A program made the translations under genes and the position numbers. The notes under the pieces are model-generated. The model was not told the origin of the DNA. It ran no database searches and saw only the letters and a program-made list of their open reading frames with translations. Shown here piece after piece: positions 1 to 11,182 of a stretch of 64,000 nucleotides of DNA. Origin of the DNA: Ooceraea biroi (taxonomy: Eukaryota > Arthropoda > Insecta > Hymenoptera > Formicidae); assembly GCF_003672135.1 (NCBI RefSeq), contig NC_039511.1:1762464-1826463 (forward strand), read 5' to 3'. Within the stretch, counting starts at the first letter, position 1. Every line of letters starts with the position of its first letter.

Positions 1-199
1 ACGAAGGAAACAAACAGCTCCGTTTCAGGTTACTTCGTGCAAGTGCACAAGTGAAGGAGTGCTGCACGAGCGCTGTTAGCTCCGTGGATCCCCCACATCT
101 CCTTCATCGCGCGACTTCGATCGATCCTAGATCGCTTGCCGATCACGCGGACAAAAAGGAAGTGGCATTCACTCAACAACGCTCGCTTTTAATTCGCTC

Positions 200-740
200 G
201 CTATTAATGAATTAACCTCGCCTCGCTCGTACATGCACTCGCGCGCCGGTTACTCCAGTAGCCAGTCGCCGCGCGGAAGAGAAGGATAAGAGGTCTGGAC
301 TTACGGCTACGAGAAGAAGAGGAAGCGGTCGTCGAAGGGGAGCGGCTCTCCGGTGTGTTCCCGGTGGAACTGGCGGTTCCACGACGTCTTCCGACTCGCT
401 CGCCGAGCTGCTTTTCGTGCTCGCTGCTGGGCTGCTTCTCACGAGTGAGTCTGTGAGCGAGACACGCACGCGGCGCGCGCTTGACACAGGTGCGCTTCCG
501 CGGGGAGTGCGTCGTCGACGTCGTCGTCTACGCGGGGAGTGCGTCGTCGTCGTCGTGTTCGAGGCTGCCGCCTGGTAGCGGAGGATCGAAGCTTCGATTT
601 GATCCGAGAGCCCGTCAAATATTGACTGACGACGATTAGAAGAAGCGGCTGCCGCCGCTGTACTGGAGCCCCCTTCCGCGGCCGCCATATTGGTACCGGT
701 GCTCTCCTCCGCCGCGCCTCCCCCTTCCTCCCGCTCGGCC
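200..740. promoter_or_regulatory. CpG-rich block (promoter-like)
   Basis: GC- and CpG-dense sequence stands out against the AT-rich DNA on its right. Together with the candidate start codon at 688-686 (minus strand) it resembles a CpG-rich core promoter or first exon. No TATA box is obvious. Function is inferred from composition only. Confidence 0.3.
212..688 (-). CDS. Possible first coding exon of an unidentified gene
   Basis: A 158-codon open frame on the minus strand starts at an ATG in good context (A at -3, G at +4) inside a CpG-rich block. The start lies in AATATGGCGGC, close to the TISU/YY1-type initiation element found at some housekeeping genes with short 5' UTRs. The N-terminal part (MAAAEGGSS..., then RRQSIFDGLSDQIEASILRY) looks like real protein: Ala/Ser-rich, then a mixed amphipathic stretch. 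After that the frame becomes Arg-rich low complexity, so the true exon may end early. A usable GT donor on the minus strand sits at 442-441 (GTGAGA). I do not recognise the protein. GC-rich DNA keeps several overlapping frames open here, which lowers confidence. It would be a neighbour transcribed in the same direction as srp. Confidence 0.3.
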   Translation of the reverse strand: MAAAEGGSSTAAAAASSNRRQSIFDGLSDQIEASILRYQAAASNTTTTTHSPRRRRRRRRTPRGSAPVSSARRVRVSLTDSLVRSSPAASTKSSSASESEDVVEPPVPPGTHRRAAPLRRPLPLLLVAVSPDLLSFSSARRLATGVTGARVHVRARRG

Positions 741-2499
741 GCGTCACGAAAATGCGTAACGTGAATTATGGATGATATGGTTTGGAGAGTTTGATGACAA
801 TGAATTCTTTTTTCCAGGATTATCGAGATTGACAGTTTATGAGTTCTTTTTATTTAATTAATTACTGTGGAGTATTCTTAATTTTGTGAACAATTGTGGT
901 GAAATTGATATCTGCGCGCGAAGGCTCCGTAATGCGATTTTCCGCCGCCATATACAACGATATTGAAGTAATACTAAAAAGGAAAATTCTAAGATACCTT
1001 TTTATTATTAAACTCGCATAAAAAATATAAAATAGTTCCTCGGAGTAAAACGTTCATTCCGTGGACGATTTATTACCCTTATCCCCAAGTTATTTCCGTA
1101 GAGCTCCCTGTGACGAGGGATCGGTTTACCTTGCCGTGCAAGCGCACACCCGCGCGATACGTATCCCCAGGTATACACCATGGCGTGTACCCAGGCCGGG
1201 ATCCCTTATCACTTGGGTCGAAGGGAGGGGAACGATGCTTGGGGGCGGAGGGTTGTTGTCATGGTTACAGAACACACATTGGGGTTCCGCTGATAAGCCG
1301 TGTCAGGTGAGACACCGTCCTAATAAGGCGACGATCCAGCGTGCATTATTGCCCCAGATGCAATGGCGTAATCGGAATTCTCATTTTCTTCTCGTGGCTC
1401 TTGTCGAAATAAATCGCACATGACTCTGTTTAAAATAATTTTCATTAAATTTGTAATATCTAAGAAAATTATGCTCCTTCATTTAACAAAATTCTGATAA
1501 TTGGAGAATTATTTTTTTCACGAGGATTGATTAATGCAAGTTTTGCAGAGATAAAAAAGACACGTTGCAAATTAATTGAATTAAAATATTAATTTAATGT
1601 TAACAATAAAAATATTAATATCAAAAATTAAAATGAAAGTTATTTTATAATTGAAGCGAGCGGTCGTTCTCTGGAGAAAATCGTGAATCATTTTCTTCTA
1701 TCGTGTTCACAGTTACGCCATTGCCAGGAGCAAGATTACCGAGCGAGCATATGTGGCTCGCACAAAGATTAGGCGAGACATTGCATTATCGCCGAAAAAT
1801 ACACAAGGATGAACCTTTCTCCGGCCGTTCACTGACTTCTCGCCTCGTCAGCTGGGCTAATGTTTTTGTGAATGCCACAGCCTCGCTAAATCAGGTAACT
1901 TAATCAATCCGCCTTGTCTCGCCCTTAAAAAAAAAACGAGGAGCAATTCTTCGGCAATACTATGTGATCACGCAGATAAAAAATGGAACAGGATTCTCCT
2001 TCGGTTTTTAAATGTCCCTTTTTATTCAAAAATAGCCGATGTCTCGATACACAATGCTCTAAGAATATAATATGCGAAACGTACATCTCGAGAGAAGACG
2101 TGCTTCTGCCTCCGCAAGGAGAAAGAAGAAGACGCGCGTTACAACATATTCATTCGTATAGCCGTCGGATATTTCCGTTTATTCGTGTAACTTATACCAA
2201 CTTAAACTTAAACAAATTAACTATATCTCACTAGCTCTAATTGTATTACATTAATCTTAGTAATTTTTAATATCGCTCTCGCGTGACACCATTTATTTAT
2301 AAGGCACTTTATTTACCGGTCGAAAACAAAATATCCTTTGAACGCTTTTACGCGCGCGAACGCGAATCATATGAGAACGTGCGTGACTCAATTTTACATT
2401 CATACATAATCATTATCGTTTATATGTACAATCGTCTATATGAAGCAATGTTGCTCGCAATTTGGTATAATTTTAACTGTCGACGCATAAAAACATTAA
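741..2499. other. AT-rich intergenic DNA, no gene seen
   Basis: Mostly AT-rich sequence with short open frames that show no family resemblance, no codon-like pattern and no plausible splice structure. A second minus-strand ATGGCGGC-type motif lies near 945-955, but no sensible open frame follows it. Confidence 0.5.
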
Positions 2500-2643
2500 T
2501 GCACGAGGGTCGTTTGATAAGTCCTTAGAAAATATGAGATGGCGGCACTAATATCAAATTGATAATTGACATATATATTTACATATATATTTATACGTAA
2601 AATATATATTTTTTTTCTGAGGATTTATCAAATGATCCTTGCA
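2500..2643. mobile_element. Mariner-type MITE, about 144 bp
   Basis: Imperfect terminal inverted repeats begin TGCACGAGGGTCGTTTGATA on the left (2500 onward) and end TATCAAATGATCCTTGCA on the right (to 2643). The inner part is AT-rich with ATATATTT repeats and no coding capacity. Ends of the type GAGGGTCGTTTGATAAGTCC are known to me from insect mariner-family elements, so this is probably a short internally deleted derivative. No clean target duplication is visible, and the arms have diverged at several positions, so it is not very recent. Confidence 0.55.
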
Positions 2644-4389
2644 GTTTTCTTTGGTTAAAAAAGAAGATAGAAAGAAGTAAGAATAGCGAGAGGTAAATGA
2701 GGAAATTTATACAATAGTCTTTCCAGGTTTGCAGCGTCGAGGATGTAAATAAACCAAGTCAGGTGAAGGAAAGCGCAAATTATTGCATCGCGATGAGAAA
2801 GTGCACGTAACAAGAACAAGAAAGTAAACTTGATCCGCTTATACACTCGACGCTCCGTTTTGCCTAAGATAAACGGACTTGAAACATCTTGAAATATTTA
2901 TTTACAATAATGCCACTCTCTCACTTTCACACGCCTCGTGAAAAATGGTTCTATTGATTGTAGAGAAATGTCAAACTGACGATAATAAATAACGGCAATG
3001 AATTACAGGCTTCAAAAGGGATTGGAAGCAGGATTAGATGCGATTCGGGGAATGAAAGTTAGATATAATGTCAGAATAAGGCGGCAAATTCTCACCAAGT
3101 GACAAGTAATAAAATTTATTTACGTGGCATAATAAATTTGAAATAAAATAGACTGAAAGTCCTAACATTTTAATTTTTTTTTGTTGCGAGGCAACCGCAA
3201 TTCGCAGCTCGTGATCTAAAACAATTATGCGTGTGAATAACATCGTGCGGATATTTAATCTACGGGATTTGCGGTTACCTGCCTTTTTTTCCTATGGATG
3301 TTGTTATTCACGGAATGTATACCTCGCGAAATTTCCTGCGTGAAATTTGTCTCTTTCGGAGGTCCTTGTGCCTCTTTCAATTTATCCTAAAAGGTATTTA
3401 CAAGACTGATCATAGCACCATGTTAAAACCATACATACATATATATGTATATACATTTTCAATATATATGATACATATATTTCTTTATCGATATTCGATA
3501 GGTGCGCTAAAATTATCGCGATGATCTTATGACATAGATTCTATGTGATCGCGCTTATATAAAATAGAAACACATAAAAAAACAAGAGAAAGAATAATTT
3601 TTTAATGTAAAAAATGTAAGTCATATCTGCGATTCATTTTTGGAAGTTTTGGAAATTTTCGAAACACGCAAAACAGTCCTCTCATTTTTTTTATGATACA
3701 TAACGATACGACTAAAAATTTCACGTATCACAATGCGCGCAGGAACGAAGGTCCAGCGAGATGCTTATTTCGCTGGTGAAGGAAAATCATGAATGAATCG
3801 TGTACAGCCGCACATCCGAAAGGAGTCCCTCCGATATTGGACCGCAAGGCTTAATAACGTAATGTAAAAGTATAACATATGGAGTACAATACGCAATAAC
3901 ATGATGAGATTCAAACTCAGACTTAAAACACCGCTTAGAAGAGCGATGATTTAACGGTCTCATCAATTCAAGAAAGAACTCGTCGAAAGCTGGTCTCGCC
4001 AGTTCAAGGACCCATCGTTAATCAATCATCATCTCTTCACTCTTTGAACCTACGATACCTATCATAAGTTAAGACAATCGAGCATTTCTTCCGGCATACA
4101 CCGTATCCGCCACGGAAACACGGTAAATTATATGTTATCATTCCTCAACGTAATCTGACGCTCTTTGATGCTCGATCTCTCGAGATACGTCGAGATAGTG
4201 CTCTCTCTCCATGCGTTTTCCCAAGTTTTCCCGATAACATACTTTGTAGAAAGAAGAAACAACAAGATGCAGTTGGATGCAGGAGGACCAAGCAACGTCC
4301 TCCCGCGATATTCGCGCGTAAGTTTTCATCGGAGAGCACCAGAACTTTGCTGGCAACGGAGATTTCATCACGAAGTACCAGACCGCTCT
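2644..4389. other. 3' flank and probable 3' UTR of srp
   Basis: No coding pattern is seen. The part nearest the srp stop codon (4392-4390) should be 3' UTR on the minus strand. Its end cannot be fixed: an ATTAAA lies at 3608-3603 and an AATAAA at 3120-3115 on the minus strand, with no supporting downstream element that I can recognise. Confidence 0.4.
3115..3120 (-). terminator. Candidate poly(A) signal of srp
   Basis: AATAAA on the minus strand about 1.27 kb after the srp stop. A weaker ATTAAA occurs earlier, at 3608-3603. The region is AT-rich, so chance hexamers are expected. Confidence 0.2.
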
Positions 4390-4802
4390 TTAAGACGATA
4401 TAGAGACAACCGTGGGCCTCTCCAGGTGACCATTGTCCAGCATGATCTTCGATCCGGTTGGGCTGGTCGACGGACTGCCCAGCGTGACGATGTGCGGCGA
4501 GGTGAGCTGATGATGATCAGGCGATTGTCCGGCCGAGACCATTCCAGGTGATCGCGTGGCGCAAGGCGGTGACGGGCACTCGATCTTTGGCGAATGATTT
4601 TCCAACAGTTGCTGGTGCGGTTGCTGCTGTTGCTGCTGCTGTTGCTGCGAGGTGATCATATCGTAGTACAGCGTCGGATTCGCCTGGTAGGACACTATCC
4701 TGCTGGAGGACTGGGCATTGTCGAAGAAGCTGTTTGCGTATGTCACTGCGTGCGTCACTGACACACCACCGCTGTGAGCCATCCTTAGGTCTCTGTAGGT
4801 AT
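4390..4802 (-). CDS. srp: srp last coding exon: C-terminal tail and stop
   Basis: Encodes residues 772-908. The acceptor is TTACCATTTTAG at 4803-4804 on the minus strand; the first two bases complete a GAT (Asp) codon with the G from the previous exon. The translation begins DTYRDLRMAHSGG, carries a nine-Gln run after DMITS, then a Ser/Pro-rich part (SPKIECPSPP) and ends ERPTVVSISS. There is no zinc finger. The tail is presumably a transactivation or cofactor region. The plus-strand open frame over the same bases (4165-4551) is a shadow. Confidence 0.92.
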
Positions 4803-6851
4803 CTAAAATGGTAAATGTATTTTTTTTATCAAACTCATCCGAGCCTGACACGTGGAAACTCGATAGGATACAAGCGTGCCTTGAATGAGTGTTGCAATTG
4901 CATCAGATTGATAAGGAGAGAATCGGTTTGATAACAAATAGGAATCCACGAAACTTAAAAAGAGGATTGATTTATATTTGTGTTTGTGTTGTACTAAATC
5001 ATTAAATTTCAATTTAGACGCTCAAGATTGAAGTGTGAAGATTGCATAAATAAAGAAATTATATAAGCATTAGAGTAACATCGAATTAGCATGGGATTGT
5101 AATATTAATTTCTCGTTAACGCGTATAGGAAAATCGGTAATAAGCAAATTCGGGACTGCGGAACTATGAATTAAGAATTAATTGATATAAGATCCTATAT
5201 GAAATTAATTTCTAACGATTTCCAGCAAACTGCTGACGATGATGCTCTCAGTGTGCATACCTGGCTCAAGCTTGACGCTGTTGTTGTTGTTATTATTGTT
5301 GTTCGCACATTGGGCGACGTTGGTGGAGAGTGGCGTGTCGCTGGTCTTCATTCCACCCTTGGGTTTCCGTTTGCGTGTTTGAATGCTATCCTTCTTCATA
5401 GTCGACGGCCTGTTGACGCCGTGCAATTTGTAGTACAGACCACATGCATTGCAGACTGGCTCGCCCACCGAATTGCGACGCCAAAGCGACGTCATCGTCG
5501 TCTCGCAATTGCTGCAAGAGAGACCGACGCGCCTCGAGGCAGACTGAGGAAAGACAAAAACGTTATTACATTCGTTGTACGCCCTCCGGCCGGGAAAGGA
5601 ACTCGTCCTGGGAAATGATTAACCGAAGGCGTACCTGAGGAAAGCGCAACGACGAATCGCGTTGTACTGAAATGCCACACACGCATGGTCATCAATCCCG
5701 TGAAATTATAGAAATTGACGGGAGAGGGACCGTGAATATCGAGAAGACGACGCGTGCGCACGTACAACGCGAAAGTCGAAAAGTAAATCCGAAAGCTTGG
5801 AATTGTTTCAGGCAGTCTAGAATGGTCAGCGTCACTTTCTCCGTCGAGTCACTAATGAGCTGCAGCACATGCTCGAGGAATCTGGGGGAGGCAGGATTAG
5901 TGGAAGACGGAATACCGTGACTAACAAAGTTTCTGTGCGATAGGGGGAGGTCGCGGATCAGAAAAGCGAGCCACCCTCGGTCACGAAGATCACACGCGAG
6001 CCTGGAAAAACTCAACAAAAGAAAAATCATATTGTGTCTTGCCGGTTAACATTATACTTTAATACAGAGCTTTAAAGAGATACTTTAATCAAGGCTGCAC
6101 GTGATCTCGGAAGGGAGAGTGCTCGTACCATGGGTATAGTGGCACCTCGCGGGGCTACGACACGAGCGTTGGAAAACGCAGCGAAGACGACCGGAAACGA
6201 TTGTGATCGTTCGTCGTCGATCGTCGAACACGATGATGTAATCGAAGAAAGAGTGATGTCACGCGAAGCAGAGGGAAAATTAGGAAGGACATTGTCGATC
6301 CTTTACAGCACGTAAATTAATTAAATTAACAGGTCTCTGAATATGAATTTAGATAACAGTATGAGAATGTATACTAATCTCTACATTGAAAAGTTTAGAC
6401 TTGTGCTTTAAACAAATTTTTATTTATCTTTGAAAGATTTCTTCACACTTTTGAAGGGATAATAATAAATTCATCAAATATAATATAATTACATGTATAA
6501 AATATAATAGTATTAAAATATATCAGTACTAAACGTATCAGAATGAGGGACCACTATTGCTACTACTATTACATACTGCTACTGCTACTCCAATTACTAC
6601 ACTAGTATCTTATACTTGGTAAGGGATCGAGGAAGACGGGATGTCCTAAAGAAAAACGCGGGAAGAGCGATGCTGCGGGACAGAGAGAGTGCTAATGACG
6701 CGAATGAAGAGAAAGAGATAGAAAGAGACACGAGGGGAAAGAGACGGCAGAAAAGGAATTATGCAGTATCGTTACTCAAACAGTATCAAACGTTAATAGA
6801 GAAAAAGAGGGATGAAGAGAAATAAAGAAAAGAGAAAAAAGAAAAAGAGAC

Positions 6852-6884
<33 letters not shown>

Positions 6885-9800
6885 ATGCTGACTTGGGAGG
6901 ATGACACCTACCAAACGACGGCTCGATTTCTCCTCCGCGAAGGCGCGACGGGCGCCACTATACCCACAGAAGCCTTTGTAGAAATCGCCCTGGTCCGCCA
7001 CTGAAACAGACATGAGGCCATGCGTTAGGGGTGTTTTTTTCCTGCGCGTGTGCTAAACACGCACGCGCACACACGCGCGCGCGCGCGTGCGAGCGTGCGG
7101 TGGTGCATCGAGCAGCTCGAAGGCGGCTAGTTGACATCGACGAGGGTGGATTTCGTTTCTTTTGCAGTTGCGATCGGGGATGGAACGGCGAGCGCTCAGC
7201 ATCCCTTCAACTTACGGTGGGGCAGAACATCACGGGCGAATTTCCACATAGGCTCCTGGTCAATTACGAAGATGAACGAGAAAGGATCCTTTACGTGTAT
7301 TTCTCTCTCTATCTCTCTCTCTCTATCTCTGTCTCTTACGTGACTTTTGAGTTTCCAGCTAATCTTCTGGCTAATTCTGCTCGTGGAACTACGAATGGAA
7401 CGGTTTCGCGAAACGCGTGCAATTCAAACTGATAATTTATACAAAATTTTTGATGCTTAAAAGAGATCACTGTGATAAAGATTTTACATATTTCTTAAAC
7501 GACAGCGTGATAGAAATTATAAGAGAAAATTGAAATTCTACATATTTAAATTCTACAACTTTAAAATCATCATAAATAAGGAAAAGCTTCTATTAGAGAA
7601 TTACAACAAAGTTACTACAAAGCACATCTACACTCATAATGATTCTGCGAACTTCCGAGCATCCTCAAACGACCTCACGAAACCGTCCCATTCCGCTGTT
7701 CCGGACCGCGATGGCGACCAGCCCCGAGCAGGATTGCCGCAGAATCTTCCTTACCAAGCGGCGTGGTTGTTTCACCAGAGGCCGATTCATCCCGTTCATC
7801 TTGTGATAGAGACCGCATGCGTTGCACAAGTAATGCCCGGTGCCATCTCTTCGCCACAATGGCGTGGAAATCGCGCCACAGTTCACGCACTCGCGGCCCT
7901 CCGTGTAGTACTCCGCCTCGATGTTATGCACTGCGTTCCATTCACAATGACTTTCTCAGAAAATCTCTGACATTGCATCTCTGAATCGCGCGAGTCACAC
8001 ATACACATTACCCTCCCTTTTCTCCCTTTCCCTTTTGAATTACGCGTGGAACCGAGCAATCATCGCGGGACCATTTAGGAAGAAGCTAAACCGGAAGACG
8101 ATCGGCTACCAACACGGTTGTCAATGATGACGACGATGGTGTATCGTCGACCATGTCGGAGCAACGATATTGGCTCGTCCCGGAGGGCGATAAGATAGCC
8201 GATAAAACTGCGTAACGCAATATCTCTATGATTCTTAGCGACGTAATGTTCGATAGCGGTTGATGTTTAATAACATCGCGTCCCATGCCAGGCATCTAAA
8301 ATACGCTTATGCAATTGCGGACGTTGCTCCACGATGTGCGTCCACGTGAACGCGTTCATTTACCGGATGCAGCTACGCAGAAAACGAGTTTGCACGTGTA
8401 GAAATATTCTTAATTCGTGACAAAAAATTAAATTTAGTATCGATATGTATTTTTTGTATGAAAAAGCAGGCGGACGCGGTGTGTTGAATAAATTCGCGAG
8501 CCGACCTTTCTCGTGCGAGTTGCTACTTCCTTCTCTTCTATGTAACTTAGGAGGGGAAGAAAAAAAAGAACGCGTAATGCATCCGCGTGCGCGTGCTTCC
8601 GGTGCACGCCGGAGACGGTGCATTTTCGCGACCAGGTAGTGAAGAGGCACGCAGCCGCACACGTGTCTCCGGCGTAATTTGCAGTGGCCTCTTTTTACGT
8701 GACCGCTCGGAAAACTATTGTTTCGTCGGCTCTCGTGGTGTTTCTCCACTTCCATTACGTGACTATGAATATGCATAGTTTCCGAGACTGAGAACTAATG
8801 CGCGAGGGGCGGATTGTGAAGGGCAAAGAAGAACCTGTTCGGTTTTCCTCGTTTCGCTCGCGACGGAGGCAAGTGAGAGATTAGTGAGATCATTACTACT
8901 GATGAGAATGCCGACGTCATGGAAAAAAAAGAAGAAGACGAAAGAAGTGGCAAAAGTCTAAATTATGTTTTGTAATTTTCCAATGTGCCTACGTGTAAAA
9001 AGAGGGAAAGTTTGTTTTCCAAGACAAATAACCTTGCACGTGGAGATGTTAATAATGATTCAGCATTTCGAGCAAAGCCATTATCATTCATCTAATGACT
9101 TCCTGAAGCCCCTCACAAGCCTAAACTGAGACCAACCGTGAGATGCGAGCAACAAATCACGATTTAATTTCCTGTCTGCTGTTCCGATTGATTATTCCGA
9201 TTGATTCGAAATAAATTGTGCGTTAATTACGAGCGTAAAGTGCCGCGAGTGTGACAAATATCAAAGTTTAAAATTTTTTCGTAACTTCACGGGCTGCGCA
9301 CGTAGCACTTAGTCACGGAAAACACGACGAGCACCGACAAGCGCGAGAGAAGGAAAGATGCAGGAAGTACAAAGGCGTCGAGGGAAGGATGGAAACGGAC
9401 ATGGCGTTATCAGGATTTCCGGCGTGTACCGATAATGATGTCGTGTGTGACAATCCAGTAGCCATGCCATACGCCACATTAAGCAGCATGAATTTACATT
9501 GTACACCTATAGAATTATTTCTCTAGCCAGACTGAACTGCGGTTCTCCGAAGCGGAAGTTGAGAAAAATTTTCTGCAAACGTATCTTTTCAGACAATGCA
9601 ATTTTCAACGCAAGCAATTCTTTTAAATCGCATTAGTACTCAATTAAAGATTGATAGACGCGATAGATTTTTTTTAATCAATATGATTATCGTGGATCAC
9701 GCCATTCAGCCTGTATCTCAGACTACACATTAGAAATTGTGAGAGATTGCCAGCTGGAGATGGGGATTTGATCAATCAAAACGTTGCCTGCTACATTTAG

Positions 9801-11143
9801 ATTTCTAAAATCCGAAACTCTAAATCGCAATCTCAGTCCCCAATATCTGGTCCAGGTCTCCAATAGTCTACAAAAAGTAGGCTTTACTCGAGCCCGCAAG
9901 ATGTTGGCACGCGCTGAAACGCGAATTCGCGTAACGGCGCGTTCACCCTTCCTGGTAGAAGCGGTACGTGCGTGTCACTTGAGGACGTAGAAAAATAAGA
10001 GAATTCGTCTCGAGTTACTCGATGGAAAAAAACGAAGAAGAGGAGGAAAGCGAAACGGAGAGAGGTCGGCGTACGCGAGCAGCACATCCGGCAGAAATGC
10101 GACTGGGAAGCAATCGGATACTGTATGTAGGTAAGCAAGAAGATGCTGATGCGCGGTCCAAGTCCTACGAACTCTCCCGGTGCTCGCCGCGTATGTCGTG
10201 TCCACGCGCGAGTCGTGTTGCGTTCTCGCGCCTCCGTGACGCCACCTTGACCCACAAATACCGGGATTATTAATCACCGGATGAACAATTCGCGGGAAAT
10301 TGACGCTGCGGAGCGGAAATGGAAGAACGATTCCACAAAGCGGGTGTCTTCGCGTCGCGGCGTCTGCAAGTACGGAATACGCTCTCGGAATGTGAATACG
10401 CGTATAATTAATAATGTTATAATATGCATATGTAGACATTACAATGTAAAATTGCAATGTCAATTAAACGGTCCAGTTCTGGATACTGCAAGAACGTGCT
10501 GATCTGATTAATCGGATTATTAAATCAGAATAATCCCGTCAGATCGAGAGATCGGGTTCGCTCGCATGATTGTATGGCGGCCATAACTCGGCGCGCCGCC
10601 TTCGAAGCGATGGAGAAGTCTCCGTAACTGGATACGCGGGAGGACGCGGGGTTGGCGGAGAGGAGGCAGGGAATTAAAATGCGGGCATTGGATTACCGAA
10701 GCGACATGGGGACGCGGAGGTCAGAGGACACGGGAACCGCCTCGGGAGATAGGGGCGGAATCGGACTGGAAAGCAATCGGATATTATGTATGCAAGAAGT
10801 AGCTGACGCGACTAGGTATCTTCTATGGGGTTCTCCTCGCTGCGCTGGGCGTGCGTACGCGGAGCCACGGGTTCACGTTGCATTTTCGCGCCCGCACGAC
10901 GCCGGTCGCACGCGCGTTTCAACAAATGGATCTCCAAAGGTCCATAATCTACATAAGACAAACGTAAGACGTAGGTCGCAAAAGATTGGACGCAGCGTGA
11001 CGCATGAGTCATCACAAGTCGCAAGCTACAATATGCTACACCGTACAATTCGTGTCTCTTCACTGCAAAACATGTCCACTTTAACTATACGGAAAAAAAG
11101 TCATTTTTTCCGCTTTAACTTGTAAGTGTGAAATTAAAGCGGA

Positions 11144-11182
<39 letters not shown>

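Noticed and set aside
4165..4551. 128-codon plus-strand frame
   Set aside because: Antisense shadow of the last srp exon; no family resemblance.
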